From the NCBI GenBank assembly GCA_963706905.1, contig CAVPNY010000007.1, positions 37,480 to 101,479 of the forward strand: 64,000 bases of DNA. The letters are read 5' to 3'. Shown here in pieces: positions 41,741 to 51,495 of the stretch (position 1 is the first letter of the stretch; the number at the start of each line of letters is the position of its first letter). The notes beneath the pieces were generated by a model, which worked only from the letters and a program-made list of their open reading frames with translations, did no database searches and had not been told where the DNA came from. Source of the stretch: CAVPNY01 sp963706905. Lineage in GTDB: Bacteria > Chloroflexota > Anaerolineae > Anaerolineales > UBA4823. The position numbers and the translations under genes were made by a program.

Positions 41741-41757
41741 GCCAGCCTTAGGCTGGC
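41741..41757 (+). promoter_or_regulatory. secD leader hairpin
   Basis: GCCAGCC-TTA-GGCTGGC, a perfect 7-bp stem with a 3-base loop at the start of the secD mRNA, 33 bp before the ATG. No T run follows, so stability or regulation of the mRNA is more likely than termination. Confidence 0.4.
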
Positions 41758-41789
41758 ATTTGTTTGAACAGGAGGCCATTAGGAGCTGA

Positions 41790-43136
41790 ATGAGACAATA
41801 TAGAATGCTGATCCTGATCGTGGTAGTGATGTTGATTGCTATTTGGATCGATGTTCCTTCCAAATTTAGGATACCAATCCCAGGTTTAAACAGGGAAATC
41901 GAGACCCAATATGGATTAGATCTACGAGGTGGCGTCCAGGCTCTATTGGAGGCGGATTATCCTGAAGATACGGAAGTCCCACAAGATAAAATGAGCACCG
42001 CGGTTACCATTGTCGGGAATCGAGCAAATGGCATGCTTGGGGTGACTGATGCTCTGGTACAGCAGGCTGGTGATCGACGCATTGTGGTTGAGTTGCCAGG
42101 CGCCGAAAATCCCGAAGAGGCAATCTTGACAATCAAGGAAACCGGTCTGCTCGAGTTTGTCCACATGGCGAACAATCCACTCCCGGATGGCACGCCGGTT
42201 GTAACAGATTATTCCCCGGCTGGTGAACCGGTAACTCTACCCGAAGGCGCTTCCCCCGATACGGAAGTACTCCACACAGTAATGACCGGAGAGGTCATTG
42301 ATACGGTTGAAGTTGCTCGAGATCAGGCGGGCCAGTATGTAATCCAATTCACGCTCAAACCCGAAGGTACAAGCGCTTTTGCCGACTATACAACACAGAA
42401 TACAGGCCAGTTCCTCGGGATCATCCTTGACAAGATGGTCATATCTGCCCCGCAGGTGGACGAACCAATCACTGAAGGGGAGGGCATTATTCGTGGATCC
42501 TTCACTTCTGAAAGTGCCAATGCTCTGGCTCTTCAATTGCGATACGGCTCCTTGCCTATCCCATTAAAGGTTGTCGAGAGTCGCACAATAGGTCCCTCTT
42601 TAGGTCAGGACTCTCTTTCAAAAAGCCTGTTAGCTTTATCCATTGGCTTCACCATTGTGATCCTTTTTATGGCATTATATTACCGCCTCCCCGGCATTCT
42701 TGCCGACGTCGCCATTATCATTTACGCCTTAATCACGCTGGCGCTATTCCGCTTTATCCCTGTCACTTTGACATTGCCTGGAATAGCAGGTTTCATGCTC
42801 AGCACTGGCTCCGCACTAGATGCAAACATACTTATATTTGAACGGCTGAAGGAAGAATTGCGAGATGGCCGTTCACTAAGCCAGGCTGTTGATATCGCCT
42901 GGAAGCGCGCCTGGCCATCCATTCGGGATTCAAATATTGCCACCTTGATCACATGCGCTATCTTGTTTTGGTTTGGGAGCACATATGGGGCCACGATTGT
43001 CAAAGGTTTTTCTATCACTTTAGCCTTAGGTGTGTGTGTCAGCCTGTTCACGGCCATTGTCGTTACCCGAACATTTCTGAATTTGGTGCTTAACAATGTT
43101 AAGATTTCAAACTATGCCAGGTGGTTCGGCATATAG
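41790..43136 (+). CDS. secD: Protein translocase subunit SecD
   Basis: A 448-residue RND-type subunit that pulls exported proteins with the proton gradient. N-terminal transmembrane helix (about 5-23), YGLDLRGGVQALLEAD, periplasmic-type P1 domain (about 40-265) and five C-terminal helices with ALDANILIFERLKEELRDG. secF follows after 15 bp. Confidence 0.95.
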   Translation: MRQYRMLILIVVVMLIAIWIDVPSKFRIPIPGLNREIETQYGLDLRGGVQALLEADYPEDTEVPQDKMSTAVTIVGNRANGMLGVTDALVQQAGDRRIVVELPGAENPEEAILTIKETGLLEFVHMANNPLPDGTPVVTDYSPAGEPVTLPEGASPDTEVLHTVMTGEVIDTVEVARDQAGQYVIQFTLKPEGTSAFADYTTQNTGQFLGIILDKMVISAPQVDEPITEGEGIIRGSFTSESANALALQLRYGSLPIPLKVVESRTIGPSLGQDSLSKSLLALSIGFTIVILFMALYYRLPGILADVAIIIYALITLALFRFIPVTLTLPGIAGFMLSTGSALDANILIFERLKEELRDGRSLSQAVDIAWKRAWPSIRDSNIATLITCAILFWFGSTYGATIVKGFSITLALGVCVSLFTAIVVTRTFLNLVLNNVKISNYARWFGI

Positions 43137-43151
43137 TGCCGGAGTAAAAGC

Positions 43152-44078
43152 ATGAACATCCTAGGCCGACGTTATTTCTTCTTTATTCTTTCCCTCTTGA
43201 TCATAATCCCGGGATTGCTATTGGCAATTTTCGAGGGGTTGAATTTATCTGTCGATTTCACTGGGGGCACCCTGCTGGAGTTCCAGTTTGAATCGGGGAA
43301 TACTCCTCTTCCGGCGGATATCATCACGATTTACAATGAGTTCAACATTGATGATGTCCTGGTAACCACCACCGGAGAAAACACAATTGTGGCGCGTTCC
43401 AGCTTCATCGATGATGAAACCCGGGCAGCAATCGTTCAGCAAATCGGAGACACTTTCGAAGAACAAGTCACTGTTCTCCGCTTTGATAGTGTGGGACCGA
43501 CAATTGGTCGGGAGGTTGCTATCCGAGCTGCGATCGCAGTATCAATCGCTGCGGTGATAGTTGTGGTTTATATCACTTATGCTTTTCGTGGTATACCACA
43601 CGCTTTTCGTTATGGGGTTTGCGCTATCATCGCCATGATCCACGACGTTGCGATCGTGATCAGTCTTGCTGCCATTGGCGGCATCCTCTGGGGATGGCAG
43701 GTTGATGCCCTCTTTCTTACTGCATTATTAACTGTGATCGGTTTTTCTGTACAGGATAAAATTGTTGTCTTCGACCGGATTCGCGAGAACACGAATATCT
43801 ACCGGCGCTTGCCCTTTGAAACGCTTGTAAACCATTCGATCGTCCAAACTCTTCAGCGCTCGATTAATACTCAGCTCATGACCGTTGAATTCATGTTGTT
43901 AGCACTGGCATTGTTCGGTGGTGTCACGTTGCGTGAATTTGCCGTAATCCTACTTGTGGGACTTTTCAGCGGTACTTACTCCTCGATCTTCATAGCCGCT
44001 CCAATTCTGGTTGTTTGGGAAAAACGCGAGTGGCGCACCTGGTTTGGTAGAGGAAAGCAAAGCGAAGCGGCTGCTTAA
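43152..44078 (+). CDS. secF: Protein translocase subunit SecF
   Basis: A 308-residue SecD partner: first helix about 8-28, LSVDFTGGTLLEFQF, then five helices with GFSVQDKIVVFDRIREN and RSINTQLMTV. secDF remain separate genes here. A terminator-like hairpin follows. Confidence 0.95.
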   Translation: MNILGRRYFFFILSLLIIIPGLLLAIFEGLNLSVDFTGGTLLEFQFESGNTPLPADIITIYNEFNIDDVLVTTTGENTIVARSSFIDDETRAAIVQQIGDTFEEQVTVLRFDSVGPTIGREVAIRAAIAVSIAAVIVVVYITYAFRGIPHAFRYGVCAIIAMIHDVAIVISLAAIGGILWGWQVDALFLTALLTVIGFSVQDKIVVFDRIRENTNIYRRLPFETLVNHSIVQTLQRSINTQLMTVEFMLLALALFGGVTLREFAVILLVGLFSGTYSSIFIAAPILVVWEKREWRTWFGRGKQSEAAA

Positions 44079-44097
44079 TCAATTCAGGACAAACACC

Positions 44098-44148
44098 CCG
44101 GCGGGTTTTGTCGAGCGCTATTGGCTCGTCAAAGCCCGCTCCGGTTTT
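44098..44148 (+). terminator. Terminator after secF
   Basis: A long hairpin, CCGG and CGGGTTTTGTCGAGC pairing with GCTCGTCAAAGCCCG and CCGG (one 2-base bulge), followed by TTTTC. Because it lies after a TTG at 44108, that codon is an unlikely start for the next gene. Confidence 0.65.
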
Positions 44149-44173
44149 CTTAAGCGAAGAAGATATAAAGATT

Positions 44174-45091
44174 ATGAATACTGATCCATTTGCACCAACC
44201 CGCCCCCATTATGGCGTCGATCTCTGGGGTGATAAGAAACACACCCGCCGGAAGCAGGCTTTTCAACGGGCCTTTGAGATTGGCTGTTTGATTATGCTTG
44301 CAATTCTAGCCTGTGTGATCATCTTTGGGATAGGATTCATGTTATTGCCGGGGCGGACGAATTTGCTGATCCTCGGTATCGATCGTGCACCTGAAGGAAC
44401 GGATGCAAGTCGCAGTGATACGAATATCTTGATGACTTACCATCCCATAAAACCGTATTTGGGTATGTTATCTATTCCACGGGACTTGTGGGTACCAATT
44501 CCGGATGTTGGTGAAAACCGCATCAACACAGCGCATTTCTTTGCCGAGAGCGCCAATCCTGGTAGTGGCCCTCAAGCTAGTCTGGAAACAATTCGACAAA
44601 ATTTTGGAGTTAATGTTAATTACTATCTCAGAATTCGCTTCGATGGATTGGTAGACATAATTAACGCCATGGGTGGATTAGATGTCGAATTAGAAAATCC
44701 AATGGCCGGATATCCAGCTGGTAGCCATCATCTTGACGGAGATCAGGCACTCGCATTTGTGCGCGATCGATCTGGCACAGATGACTTCTTTAGGATGAAC
44801 CAGGGTCAATTCTTTCTTAAGGAGCTGGTCGAGCAGCTGATCAATCCGAGAAGTTGGTCACGCCTGCCTAATGTACTTCGAGCATGGAATGATTTAGTTG
44901 ACACCAATTTCCCTATATGGCAGTGGCCGCGCCTGGCTATGACTTTTCTCCGAACTGGAACTGCCGGAATTGATAACCGGGTCATTTCCCGTGAGATGGT
45001 TACTCCAACAACAACCTCTGATGGTGCTCAAATACTTTTACCGGTATGGGAAGAAATAAACCGGGTTGTCAAAGAAATGTTTGGAGGTTAA
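44174..45091 (+). CDS. LytR-CpsA-Psr family protein
   Basis: A 305-residue membrane-anchored LCP protein that would attach glycopolymers to peptidoglycan. Cytoplasmic N-terminus, transmembrane helix (about 38-60), then the LCP domain with LILGIDR, SRSDTNILM, SIPRDLWV, NRINTAHFF and FVRDRSGTDDFFRMNQ (conserved Arg/Asp residues). The ATG at 44174 is used since the secF terminator precedes it. Confidence 0.88.
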   Translation: MNTDPFAPTRPHYGVDLWGDKKHTRRKQAFQRAFEIGCLIMLAILACVIIFGIGFMLLPGRTNLLILGIDRAPEGTDASRSDTNILMTYHPIKPYLGMLSIPRDLWVPIPDVGENRINTAHFFAESANPGSGPQASLETIRQNFGVNVNYYLRIRFDGLVDIINAMGGLDVELENPMAGYPAGSHHLDGDQALAFVRDRSGTDDFFRMNQGQFFLKELVEQLINPRSWSRLPNVLRAWNDLVDTNFPIWQWPRLAMTFLRTGTAGIDNRVISREMVTPTTTSDGAQILLPVWEEINRVVKEMFGG

Positions 45092-45099
45092 TCAGATAA

Positions 45100-45915
45100 T
45101 CAGGGACTTGCAAGGGCCACCAAGTGGTCGCGCAGGAAAAGCAAGATAAAAGCTCCGGTTAGGAGAAAAGGGCCATAGGGCACGAAATCAAATGATTGGT
45201 AGTGATGAGTCACCATCCTACCCAGAATGTAAAGTAAGGCACCTAAACCAGCAATCAGGATTCCAACGATCAAACATAGAACGATCCCTGGCCAGCCGAC
45301 AAACAATCCGAGTATTCCGCTTAATATCACATCGCCAAAACCAAGAGGCTCATCATCGAATCCAGGTCTTTTCTTACGGATAATTGTTCTTACGAAGACT
45401 ACTCCAATAGAAAACAGAGCGAGCATGATTCCAAAACCAACCAGCCCGCCGATTAATGTTGACAGCCATCCGTGCAGCCAGACACCTATAATAATACCCA
45501 GGATACTCCCAACCAGGCTGATTGGATGTAAGATAAGTCGATGTTCCAGATCAATAACAGCGACGATACTGAAGTAAGCCAGCACTATCAAGCCAGGAAT
45601 GAAACCTAATCTAGAGGAAGGGTTAGTCCAAAGCCAAATGGTTGCCAGGATTATAAGTATTTCAACCACCCATACTCGCCTTGCCCGGTGGGTGCCGCAA
45701 CTTAAACACCGGCGTGGCCAAATGAAGTAGTTCAACAAGGGTATCCGACTAGCACAAGCCTGGCACAACGGTGCGACCAGTCTACGGCGGATTGGCATCA
45801 CATCAGAAATATAGTTAATGAAAGCTCCGACCACCCATCCGAGTAAAAATAACAGGATTATGGTTAGCACATCGAGGATTATAGCATTTGATGTACACAC
45901 ATCAATACCAGTGGC
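45100..45915 (-). CDS. Prepilin peptidase (A24 family)
   Basis: A 271-residue polytopic aspartic protease that trims and methylates type IV prepilins. The zinc-binding CxxC pairs (CQACA, CLSCG) are in the first cytoplasmic loop; catalytic Asp residues in VIDLEHRLI and GFGDVILSG. Eight or so membrane helices. A start at 45930 is also possible. No pilin genes are in the window. Confidence 0.88.
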   Translation of the reverse strand, partial: ATGIDVCTSNAIILDVLTIILLFLLGWVVGAFINYISDVMPIRRRLVAPLCQACASRIPLLNYFIWPRRCLSCGTHRARRVWVVEILIILATIWLWTNPSSRLGFIPGLIVLAYFSIVAVIDLEHRLILHPISLVGSILGIIIGVWLHGWLSTLIGGLVGFGIMLALFSIGVVFVRTIIRKKRPGFDDEPLGFGDVILSGILGLFVGWPGIVLCLIVGILIAGLGALLYILGRMVTHHYQSFDFVPYGPFLLTGAFILLFLRDHLVALASP

Positions 45916-45924
45916 CATACAAGT

Positions 45925-45954
45925 TTGCAAAGCTTATCTTTTTTCTATTACAAT
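45925..45954 (+). promoter_or_regulatory. Promoter of the SAM hydrolase gene
   Basis: TTGCAA (45925-45930), 18 bp, TACAAT (45949-45954), 9 bases before the ATG; the leader would be absent or only a few bases long. Confidence 0.5.
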
Positions 45955-45963
45955 GTCCAGACC

Positions 45964-46821
45964 ATGAGCAAGGCTCCCTTGATTGCGTTGTTAACCGATT
46001 TTGGTATGGTTGATCCGTATGCTGGTATTCTAAAGGCTGTGATCAGCAAAATTTCCCCTGTGACACCAATTGTGGATCTGACTCATGAGATTCCACCTGG
46101 AGAAATCATGCGAGCGGCAGTCTACTTATGGCAATCCAGGGCTTATTTCCCAGAGGGGACAATCTTTGCATGTGTTGTCGATCCAGGAGTAGGCTCTGCG
46201 CGACGCGGGATTATTCTTGTTTCTTCCGGCCAGACCTTTATAGGTCCAGATAATGGTCTCTTTACATTTGTCATGACACCCAGCGATAAGGCATGGGAAA
46301 TAAATAATCAAGAGTATCTGCTGCCTCAACAAAGTGTTACTTTTCAAGGTAGAGATGTGTTTGCGCCGGTGGCAGCTCATACCGCACTCGGTGTAGAGCC
46401 AAAATCGATCGGAAGAGAGCTCTCACAGCTTGTTCATCTGGATAGTCCGAAATTAGAATTCACCCTAGAAGGACACATGGCCGGAGAAACCCTATTCGCC
46501 GATCGGTTTGGTAATGTAGTGACAAGCCTGGGAAAATTTGTCAAGTATGCACCACAGCGTTACAGGTTCGAGCCTTGGATTCCTTTTCAATCTAGCCAGG
46601 CAGATCTCACGCTTTTTTCACCAGATGATTTTGTCCTTCAACTGGCATCGGGAGAAAAACTACTTTGGGTTAACACCTTCTCAGACCTGGATAAAGGCAA
46701 GTGTGGGTTTCTGGTTGGTAGCTCTGGATTGATCGAAATCGTATCATATGCCGCTCGAGCAGAACAACTTCTCGGACTTGCCCTTCACGAGCCCTTGATT
46801 CTAAAAAGATCAGGTAAATAA
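45964..46821 (+). CDS. SAM hydrolase / hydroxide adenosyltransferase (DUF62)
   Basis: A 285-residue member of the fluorinase-like family that cleaves S-adenosylmethionine to adenosine and methionine with water. LLTDFGMVDPYAG, VVDPGVGSARRGI and PDNGLFTF are family signatures. ATG 45964 replaces an upstream frame start within the promoter. It is 2 bp before murA, so both share a transcript. Confidence 0.88.
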   Translation: MSKAPLIALLTDFGMVDPYAGILKAVISKISPVTPIVDLTHEIPPGEIMRAAVYLWQSRAYFPEGTIFACVVDPGVGSARRGIILVSSGQTFIGPDNGLFTFVMTPSDKAWEINNQEYLLPQQSVTFQGRDVFAPVAAHTALGVEPKSIGRELSQLVHLDSPKLEFTLEGHMAGETLFADRFGNVVTSLGKFVKYAPQRYRFEPWIPFQSSQADLTLFSPDDFVLQLASGEKLLWVNTFSDLDKGKCGFLVGSSGLIEIVSYAARAEQLLGLALHEPLILKRSGK

Positions 46822-46823
46822 AA

Positions 46824-48113
46824 ATGGAAAAATTAATCATACAAGGCGGTGTCCCACTACACGGGGAAGTGACACCATCTGGAAATAAAAATGCGGCTCT
46901 TCCATTACTGGCTGCTTGTTTGTTAACCGATGAACCAGTTATCCTGCATAATGTTCCTGAGATACGTGATGTTCAGGCTATGCGTCTATTAATCGAAAGC
47001 CTGGGCGTTCAGATAGAAACAGTTGACAACCATACCTGGCGAATCCATGCCAAACAGGTCCGTCCAGCAGATCTGGACCCAGAACTTTGTCGCAGGATTC
47101 GTGCATCAATCCTACTAGCTGGGCCAATGGTAGCTCGCTCTGGTGAGCTACAGCTTCCCCCACCTGGTGGAGATGTCATTGGCAGACGAAGAGTGGATAC
47201 CCATATCTTGGCTTTACAGGCCTTGGGGGCTACAGCAGCTTATGATCGCGCTGGACAAGTATTTCACTTCCGAGCAAGCCATTTACACGGGGCAAATATC
47301 CTGCTTGATGAGGCGAGTGTCACCGCAACTGAAAATGCCATTATGGGGGCTGTGTTAGCGCCAGGACAAACTATCTTACGCAATGCCGCCTCAGAGCCTC
47401 ATATACAAGAGTTATGTTACTTTCTCAAGCTCTTAGGCGCCCAGATCGAGAATATCGGTTCCAACACGCTTCATATCCAGGGCGTTCCCCGCTTGACAGG
47501 TGGCGAATTCACAATTGGTCCAGATTATCTGGAAGTAGTGAGCTTCATCGGTGCTTCTGTCGTTACAAAAGGCTCGATCCGGATCAAGCAAGCAGGACCG
47601 GAATATCTGGATATGATCTCGATTGTCTTTCGTCGTCTGGGGGTCGCCTGGGAAATCGACGGACAAGATGTAGTCGTGCCAGAAGATCAAGCTCTACTTG
47701 TGGAACCTGACTTGGGGGATGCAATTCCTGAAATCAGCGTCATGCCATGGCCCGCATTTCCAACCGACCTGATGAGTATCGCTATCGTTGTAGCTACACA
47801 GTCCAAGGGAAGTATTCTTTTCCATGATTGGATGTATCCCAGCCGCATGTTCTTCATCGATAAGCTTGTAAACATGGGAGCGCACATAGTTTTGTGCGAT
47901 CCACATCGAAGTATTGTCCAGGGACCAACACCTCTGTTTGGAGAAAAGCTGGAGAGTCCTGATATTCGTGCTGGTATGGCAATGGTACTGGCTGCTTTGA
48001 CAGCCCAAGGACCATCCGAGATACGCAATGTAAGCCAGATCGATCGGGGTTATGAGCGATTTGATGAAAAACTCCGCGCCCTGGGGGCGCGGATTGAACG
48101 GATTCAAGATTGA
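46824..48113 (+). CDS. murA: UDP-GlcNAc 1-carboxyvinyltransferase MurA, Asp117 form
   Basis: A 429-residue EPSP-synthase-fold enzyme for the first committed step of peptidoglycan synthesis. Lys22 (GNKNAALPLL) and the substrate loops are conserved. The catalytic Cys (Cys115 of E. coli, in GGCTIG) is replaced by Asp117 in PPGGDVIGRR. The same change in mycobacteria makes MurA insensitive to fosfomycin, so resistance is expected here. The rest is canonical. Confidence 0.94.
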   Translation: MEKLIIQGGVPLHGEVTPSGNKNAALPLLAACLLTDEPVILHNVPEIRDVQAMRLLIESLGVQIETVDNHTWRIHAKQVRPADLDPELCRRIRASILLAGPMVARSGELQLPPPGGDVIGRRRVDTHILALQALGATAAYDRAGQVFHFRASHLHGANILLDEASVTATENAIMGAVLAPGQTILRNAASEPHIQELCYFLKLLGAQIENIGSNTLHIQGVPRLTGGEFTIGPDYLEVVSFIGASVVTKGSIRIKQAGPEYLDMISIVFRRLGVAWEIDGQDVVVPEDQALLVEPDLGDAIPEISVMPWPAFPTDLMSIAIVVATQSKGSILFHDWMYPSRMFFIDKLVNMGAHIVLCDPHRSIVQGPTPLFGEKLESPDIRAGMAMVLAALTAQGPSEIRNVSQIDRGYERFDEKLRALGARIERIQD

Positions 48114-48136
48114 TGGATTAGCATCAAAGTAGAGGT

Positions 48137-48508
48137 TTAATTATTGGAAACCTCAGTTGGCTTCACTGGTGCAACAACATCCATAAATTCAGTCACAATT
48201 TCTCGCAGCATTGGCTCGGGTAACGCGCCAACCTGGCGGTGGACAATCTTGCCATCGGCAACGAAGAGCATGGTAGGGATGCCCTGCACCTGATAACGAG
48301 TTGCCCATTCCGGGTTTTCATCTGTGTTAACCTTTGCAACCAATAATTTGCCGGAATTTTCTTTGGCAAGTTTTTCCAGGGTTGGGGCAACCATCCTGCA
48401 AGGACCACACCATGGCGCCCAAAAATCGACTATCACCGGGATCTTGGACTGGAGAACAGTCTTTTCGAATGCGGAATCGGTAACATGGATAGGTTCATCA
48501 ATCGTCAT
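48137..48508 (-). CDS. trxA: Thioredoxin
   Basis: A 123-residue thioredoxin with FWAPWCGPCRMVAP and the cis-Pro motif GIPTMLF. The ATG at 48508 (MTIDEP) has GGAG 8 bases upstream; the frame extends to 48577 but that part lacks thioredoxin sequence. A C-terminal tail of about 12 residues is added. It converges on murA. Confidence 0.94.
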   Translation of the reverse strand: MTIDEPIHVTDSAFEKTVLQSKIPVIVDFWAPWCGPCRMVAPTLEKLAKENSGKLLVAKVNTDENPEWATRYQVQGIPTMLFVADGKIVHRQVGALPEPMLREIVTEFMDVVAPVKPTEVSNN

Positions 48509-48590
48509 TGTTTTACTCCATTGGCTTGACATTGGATTGGTTGAATAGCAAGTACGACCAAGTATAGCATGTCGCAAATTTTTTGTCAGG

Positions 48591-48596
48591 TATAAT
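48591..48596 (+). promoter_or_regulatory. -10 element of scpA
   Basis: TATAAT 7 bases before the ATG at 48604, with no good -35. Implies a leaderless scpA mRNA. Confidence 0.5.
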
Positions 48597-48603
48597 CCTT
48601 GAA

Positions 48604-49386
48604 ATGGTTAGCGCTTTAATCCACCCCCAATCATACCAGGTGGCGACTCCGGTATATGAAGGCCCTCTCGATTTGCTACTGCAATTAATTGAGAGAGCTG
48701 AATTAGACATTACCAAATTATCCCTTGCCCTTGTCACTGACCAATATCTGGATCATATTAAGCTTCTCCCCGAATTATCTGCAGAAGAAGTCTCAGGGTT
48801 CCTTGTGATTGCGGCCAAGCTTATCCAGATAAAATCAGAAGCGCTGTTGCCTCGACCGCCAGTTCGTGAACCTGGAGAGGAAGATCCTGGCGAGGCGCTG
48901 GCCTGGCAGTTGCAGATATACCGCCAATACAAGAGGATTGCAGAGATATTTGATGGACAACAGAAATCAGGCTCGCGGACATATCTTAAGACCGCATCTC
49001 AGCGAAAGATCGAAGGACACCTAGATCTAAGTGGGATAACTCTGGATGATCTGGTTTCAGCAGCCAGAAATGTTTTTTTTGCCAGAGACCGATCGGCGCT
49101 TGTCGCTAACTTTGACAACGTCGTAGCTGCTCCAAAAGTAACCATCCGTCAAAAGATTAGTCTGATTGCAAGTCTCTTGCGCAAACAAGGCAGGTCATCT
49201 TTCCGGAACATGCTTGGGGATGATCGCTCACGGGTCGAAATTGTGATCACATTCCTTGCTATGCTCGAGCTTATAAAACTGCACTATGTTAATGTACAAC
49301 AACAGATAATTTTTGGGGATATTCAACTCGAGCCAGCCGAAGACTGGAACTCCAATACAGAAATAGAGCTTGAATTCGGAGAATGA
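48604..49386 (+). CDS. scpA: Segregation and condensation protein A
   Basis: A 260-residue kleisin that links the two SMC heads. N-terminal domain PVYEGPLDLLLQLIERAELDI, middle linker, and C-terminal winged helix (FLAMLELIKLHYVNVQQQ). No scpB is adjacent. Starts at ATG 48604; the 48583 frame start lies upstream of the -10 element. Ends just before the YyaL-type gene. Confidence 0.92.
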   Translation: MVSALIHPQSYQVATPVYEGPLDLLLQLIERAELDITKLSLALVTDQYLDHIKLLPELSAEEVSGFLVIAAKLIQIKSEALLPRPPVREPGEEDPGEALAWQLQIYRQYKRIAEIFDGQQKSGSRTYLKTASQRKIEGHLDLSGITLDDLVSAARNVFFARDRSALVANFDNVVAAPKVTIRQKISLIASLLRKQGRSSFRNMLGDDRSRVEIVITFLAMLELIKLHYVNVQQQIIFGDIQLEPAEDWNSNTEIELEFGE

Positions 49387-49392
49387 TCCCGA

Positions 49393-51447
49393 GTGGTGAA
49401 CCAGCTTGCATTAACCAATTCTCCTTATCTACTACAACATATGAACAACCCGGTGGATTGGTATCCCTGGGGAGAAATAGCTTTGGAAAAAGCACGTCAG
49501 GAGGGGAAACCTATCTTTCTCAGTATTGGCTACTCGGCCTGCCACTGGTGCCATGTCATGGCGCACGAGTCTTTTGAAGATGAAACGATCGCTGCGATTA
49601 TGAATCGCTACTTTGTAAACATCAAAGTGGATCGCGAAGAACGGCCAGACCTGGACAATATCTACATGAGTGCAGTTGTGGCCATGACCAGGCAAGGTGG
49701 TTGGCCAATGAGCGTTTTCTTGACGCCTAATGGTAAACCTTTTTATGGAGGCACCTATTTTCCACCAGTGCCACGGCATGGATTGCCTGCTTTTAGAGAT
49801 GTCCTGCTGAGCGTTGCTCGAGTTTGGTCAGACGATCGTGAACAAATTTTATTATCTGGCGACCAAATCACGGAACACATCCTGTCTTCAAATACAATAG
49901 GATCAATTGATAAAGCGCCTCTGGACGAGGCGACTTTAAAACAAGCTGCATTGACTTTAGCACAATCCTACGATTGGAAATACGGTGGTTGGGGGAGGGC
50001 TCCAAAATTTCCTCAACCAATGGCGATTGAGTATCTCTTGAGACAGGCTGTCCATGGCGACAAATTAGCGTTGGAAATCGCGGTACACGCGCTCGAAGCA
50101 ATGGCGAGAGGTGGGATGTATGACGTGATTGGTGGCGGATTTGCTCGATATTCAACGGATGATCGTTGGCTAGTCCCCCACTTTGAGAAGATGCTTTACG
50201 ATAACGCTCTGCTTTCCAATGCTTATCTGCATGCGTATCTGCTCACCGGAAAAGATAGTTTCAGACAGGTATGTGAATCGACACTGGATTTTGTCGCGCG
50301 GGAGATGACAGACCCATCTGGGGCATTCTATAGCAGTTTGGACGCTGATTCAGAGGGTGAAGAAGGGAAATATTATCTCTGGACATATGAAGAGATTCAG
50401 CAAGTATTAAGTGATCCCCAGGACATCGAATTTTTTATCAATGCATACGGTGTTAATCCAGATGGTAATTTTGATGGGAAAACCGTTCTGCAAAGATCGC
50501 TTGATGATGTAGCTTTGTCGGAAAAGTTTCATCTAGACTTATCTGAGATACCATTCAAACTGTCTCACCTTCATCAGCGGTTACTGGCTTCAAGGGATTT
50601 GCGAATTAGACCGGGGACAGACGATAAAGCGCTCACCTCCTGGAATGGACTGATGTTATTTTCTTTTTCTGAGGCAGCTAGATATCTTGATCGTAGTGAT
50701 TATGAAGTACTGGCTATGCGCAATGGAAGATTCTTGATTAATACACTGCTGAAGGATGGTCTGTTATATCGATCGTACCGAGGCGGCAAAGTTGCGCATC
50801 AGGCATACTTAGAGGATTATGCATCGTTATGTCTGGCCTTGATCTCACTTTATCAAACCGATCCCGATCCTGTGTGGTTCAATTCTGCTGTTGGACTGGC
50901 AACTACAATGATCGATCATTTTCTCGATCCTGCAGGTGGATTTTTTGATACCCGGGATGACCATGAGACGTTGCTTACCCGACCAAAAGATATTCAGGAT
51001 AACGCAATCCCTTCCGGAAATGCTCTGGCAGCTACTGCACTACTCTACTTGTCCGCCTTCCAGGGGGATGGCAAGTGGCGTGACATTGCCGAATCTGCCC
51101 TACTGCAAGTACAGGATTTAGCGAATAAATATCCTCTATCGTTTTCACGGTGGCTATGCGCAATTGACCTAACACACGCAGACCAAACTGAAATCGCCAT
51201 TCTTGGTAATCCAAATTTGGCAGAGACAAAAGCCCTTCATCGGGCAATTTGGTCCCGATACCGTCCCAACACTGTCGTGGCAAGTTCTACCTACCCGCCA
51301 CCCGTGGGCGCGCCACAATTACTGGAGAACCGCCCCTTGCAGAAGGAACTGCCAACCGCTTACGTTTGTCGATCCTTCGTGTGCAATCAACCCGTAAACA
51401 CACCTGCTGAACTCCTGGTCCAGTTGGATAACCGGGTTGACGGTTAA
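49393..51447 (+). CDS. Thioredoxin-domain protein of the YyaL/SPATA20 family
   Basis: A 684-residue DUF255 protein: N-terminal thioredoxin-like domain (HMNNPVDWYPWG, SACHWCHVMAHESF, KVDREERPD) and a long alpha/alpha-barrel glycan-epimerase-like domain (AMARGGMYDVIGGGFARYS, HFEKMLYDNALL, SWNGLML). Starts with GTG at 49393 or 49396, 6 bp after scpA. Function unproven in bacteria. Confidence 0.92.
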   Translation: MVNQLALTNSPYLLQHMNNPVDWYPWGEIALEKARQEGKPIFLSIGYSACHWCHVMAHESFEDETIAAIMNRYFVNIKVDREERPDLDNIYMSAVVAMTRQGGWPMSVFLTPNGKPFYGGTYFPPVPRHGLPAFRDVLLSVARVWSDDREQILLSGDQITEHILSSNTIGSIDKAPLDEATLKQAALTLAQSYDWKYGGWGRAPKFPQPMAIEYLLRQAVHGDKLALEIAVHALEAMARGGMYDVIGGGFARYSTDDRWLVPHFEKMLYDNALLSNAYLHAYLLTGKDSFRQVCESTLDFVAREMTDPSGAFYSSLDADSEGEEGKYYLWTYEEIQQVLSDPQDIEFFINAYGVNPDGNFDGKTVLQRSLDDVALSEKFHLDLSEIPFKLSHLHQRLLASRDLRIRPGTDDKALTSWNGLMLFSFSEAARYLDRSDYEVLAMRNGRFLINTLLKDGLLYRSYRGGKVAHQAYLEDYASLCLALISLYQTDPDPVWFNSAVGLATTMIDHFLDPAGGFFDTRDDHETLLTRPKDIQDNAIPSGNALAATALLYLSAFQGDGKWRDIAESALLQVQDLANKYPLSFSRWLCAIDLTHADQTEIAILGNPNLAETKALHRAIWSRYRPNTVVASSTYPPPVGAPQLLENRPLQKELPTAYVCRSFVCNQPVNTPAELLVQLDNRVDG

Positions 51448-51495
51448 TGGTAAAATCAGCGTTTCTATATCTGTCGACATAAGAAGTCAGGCATT

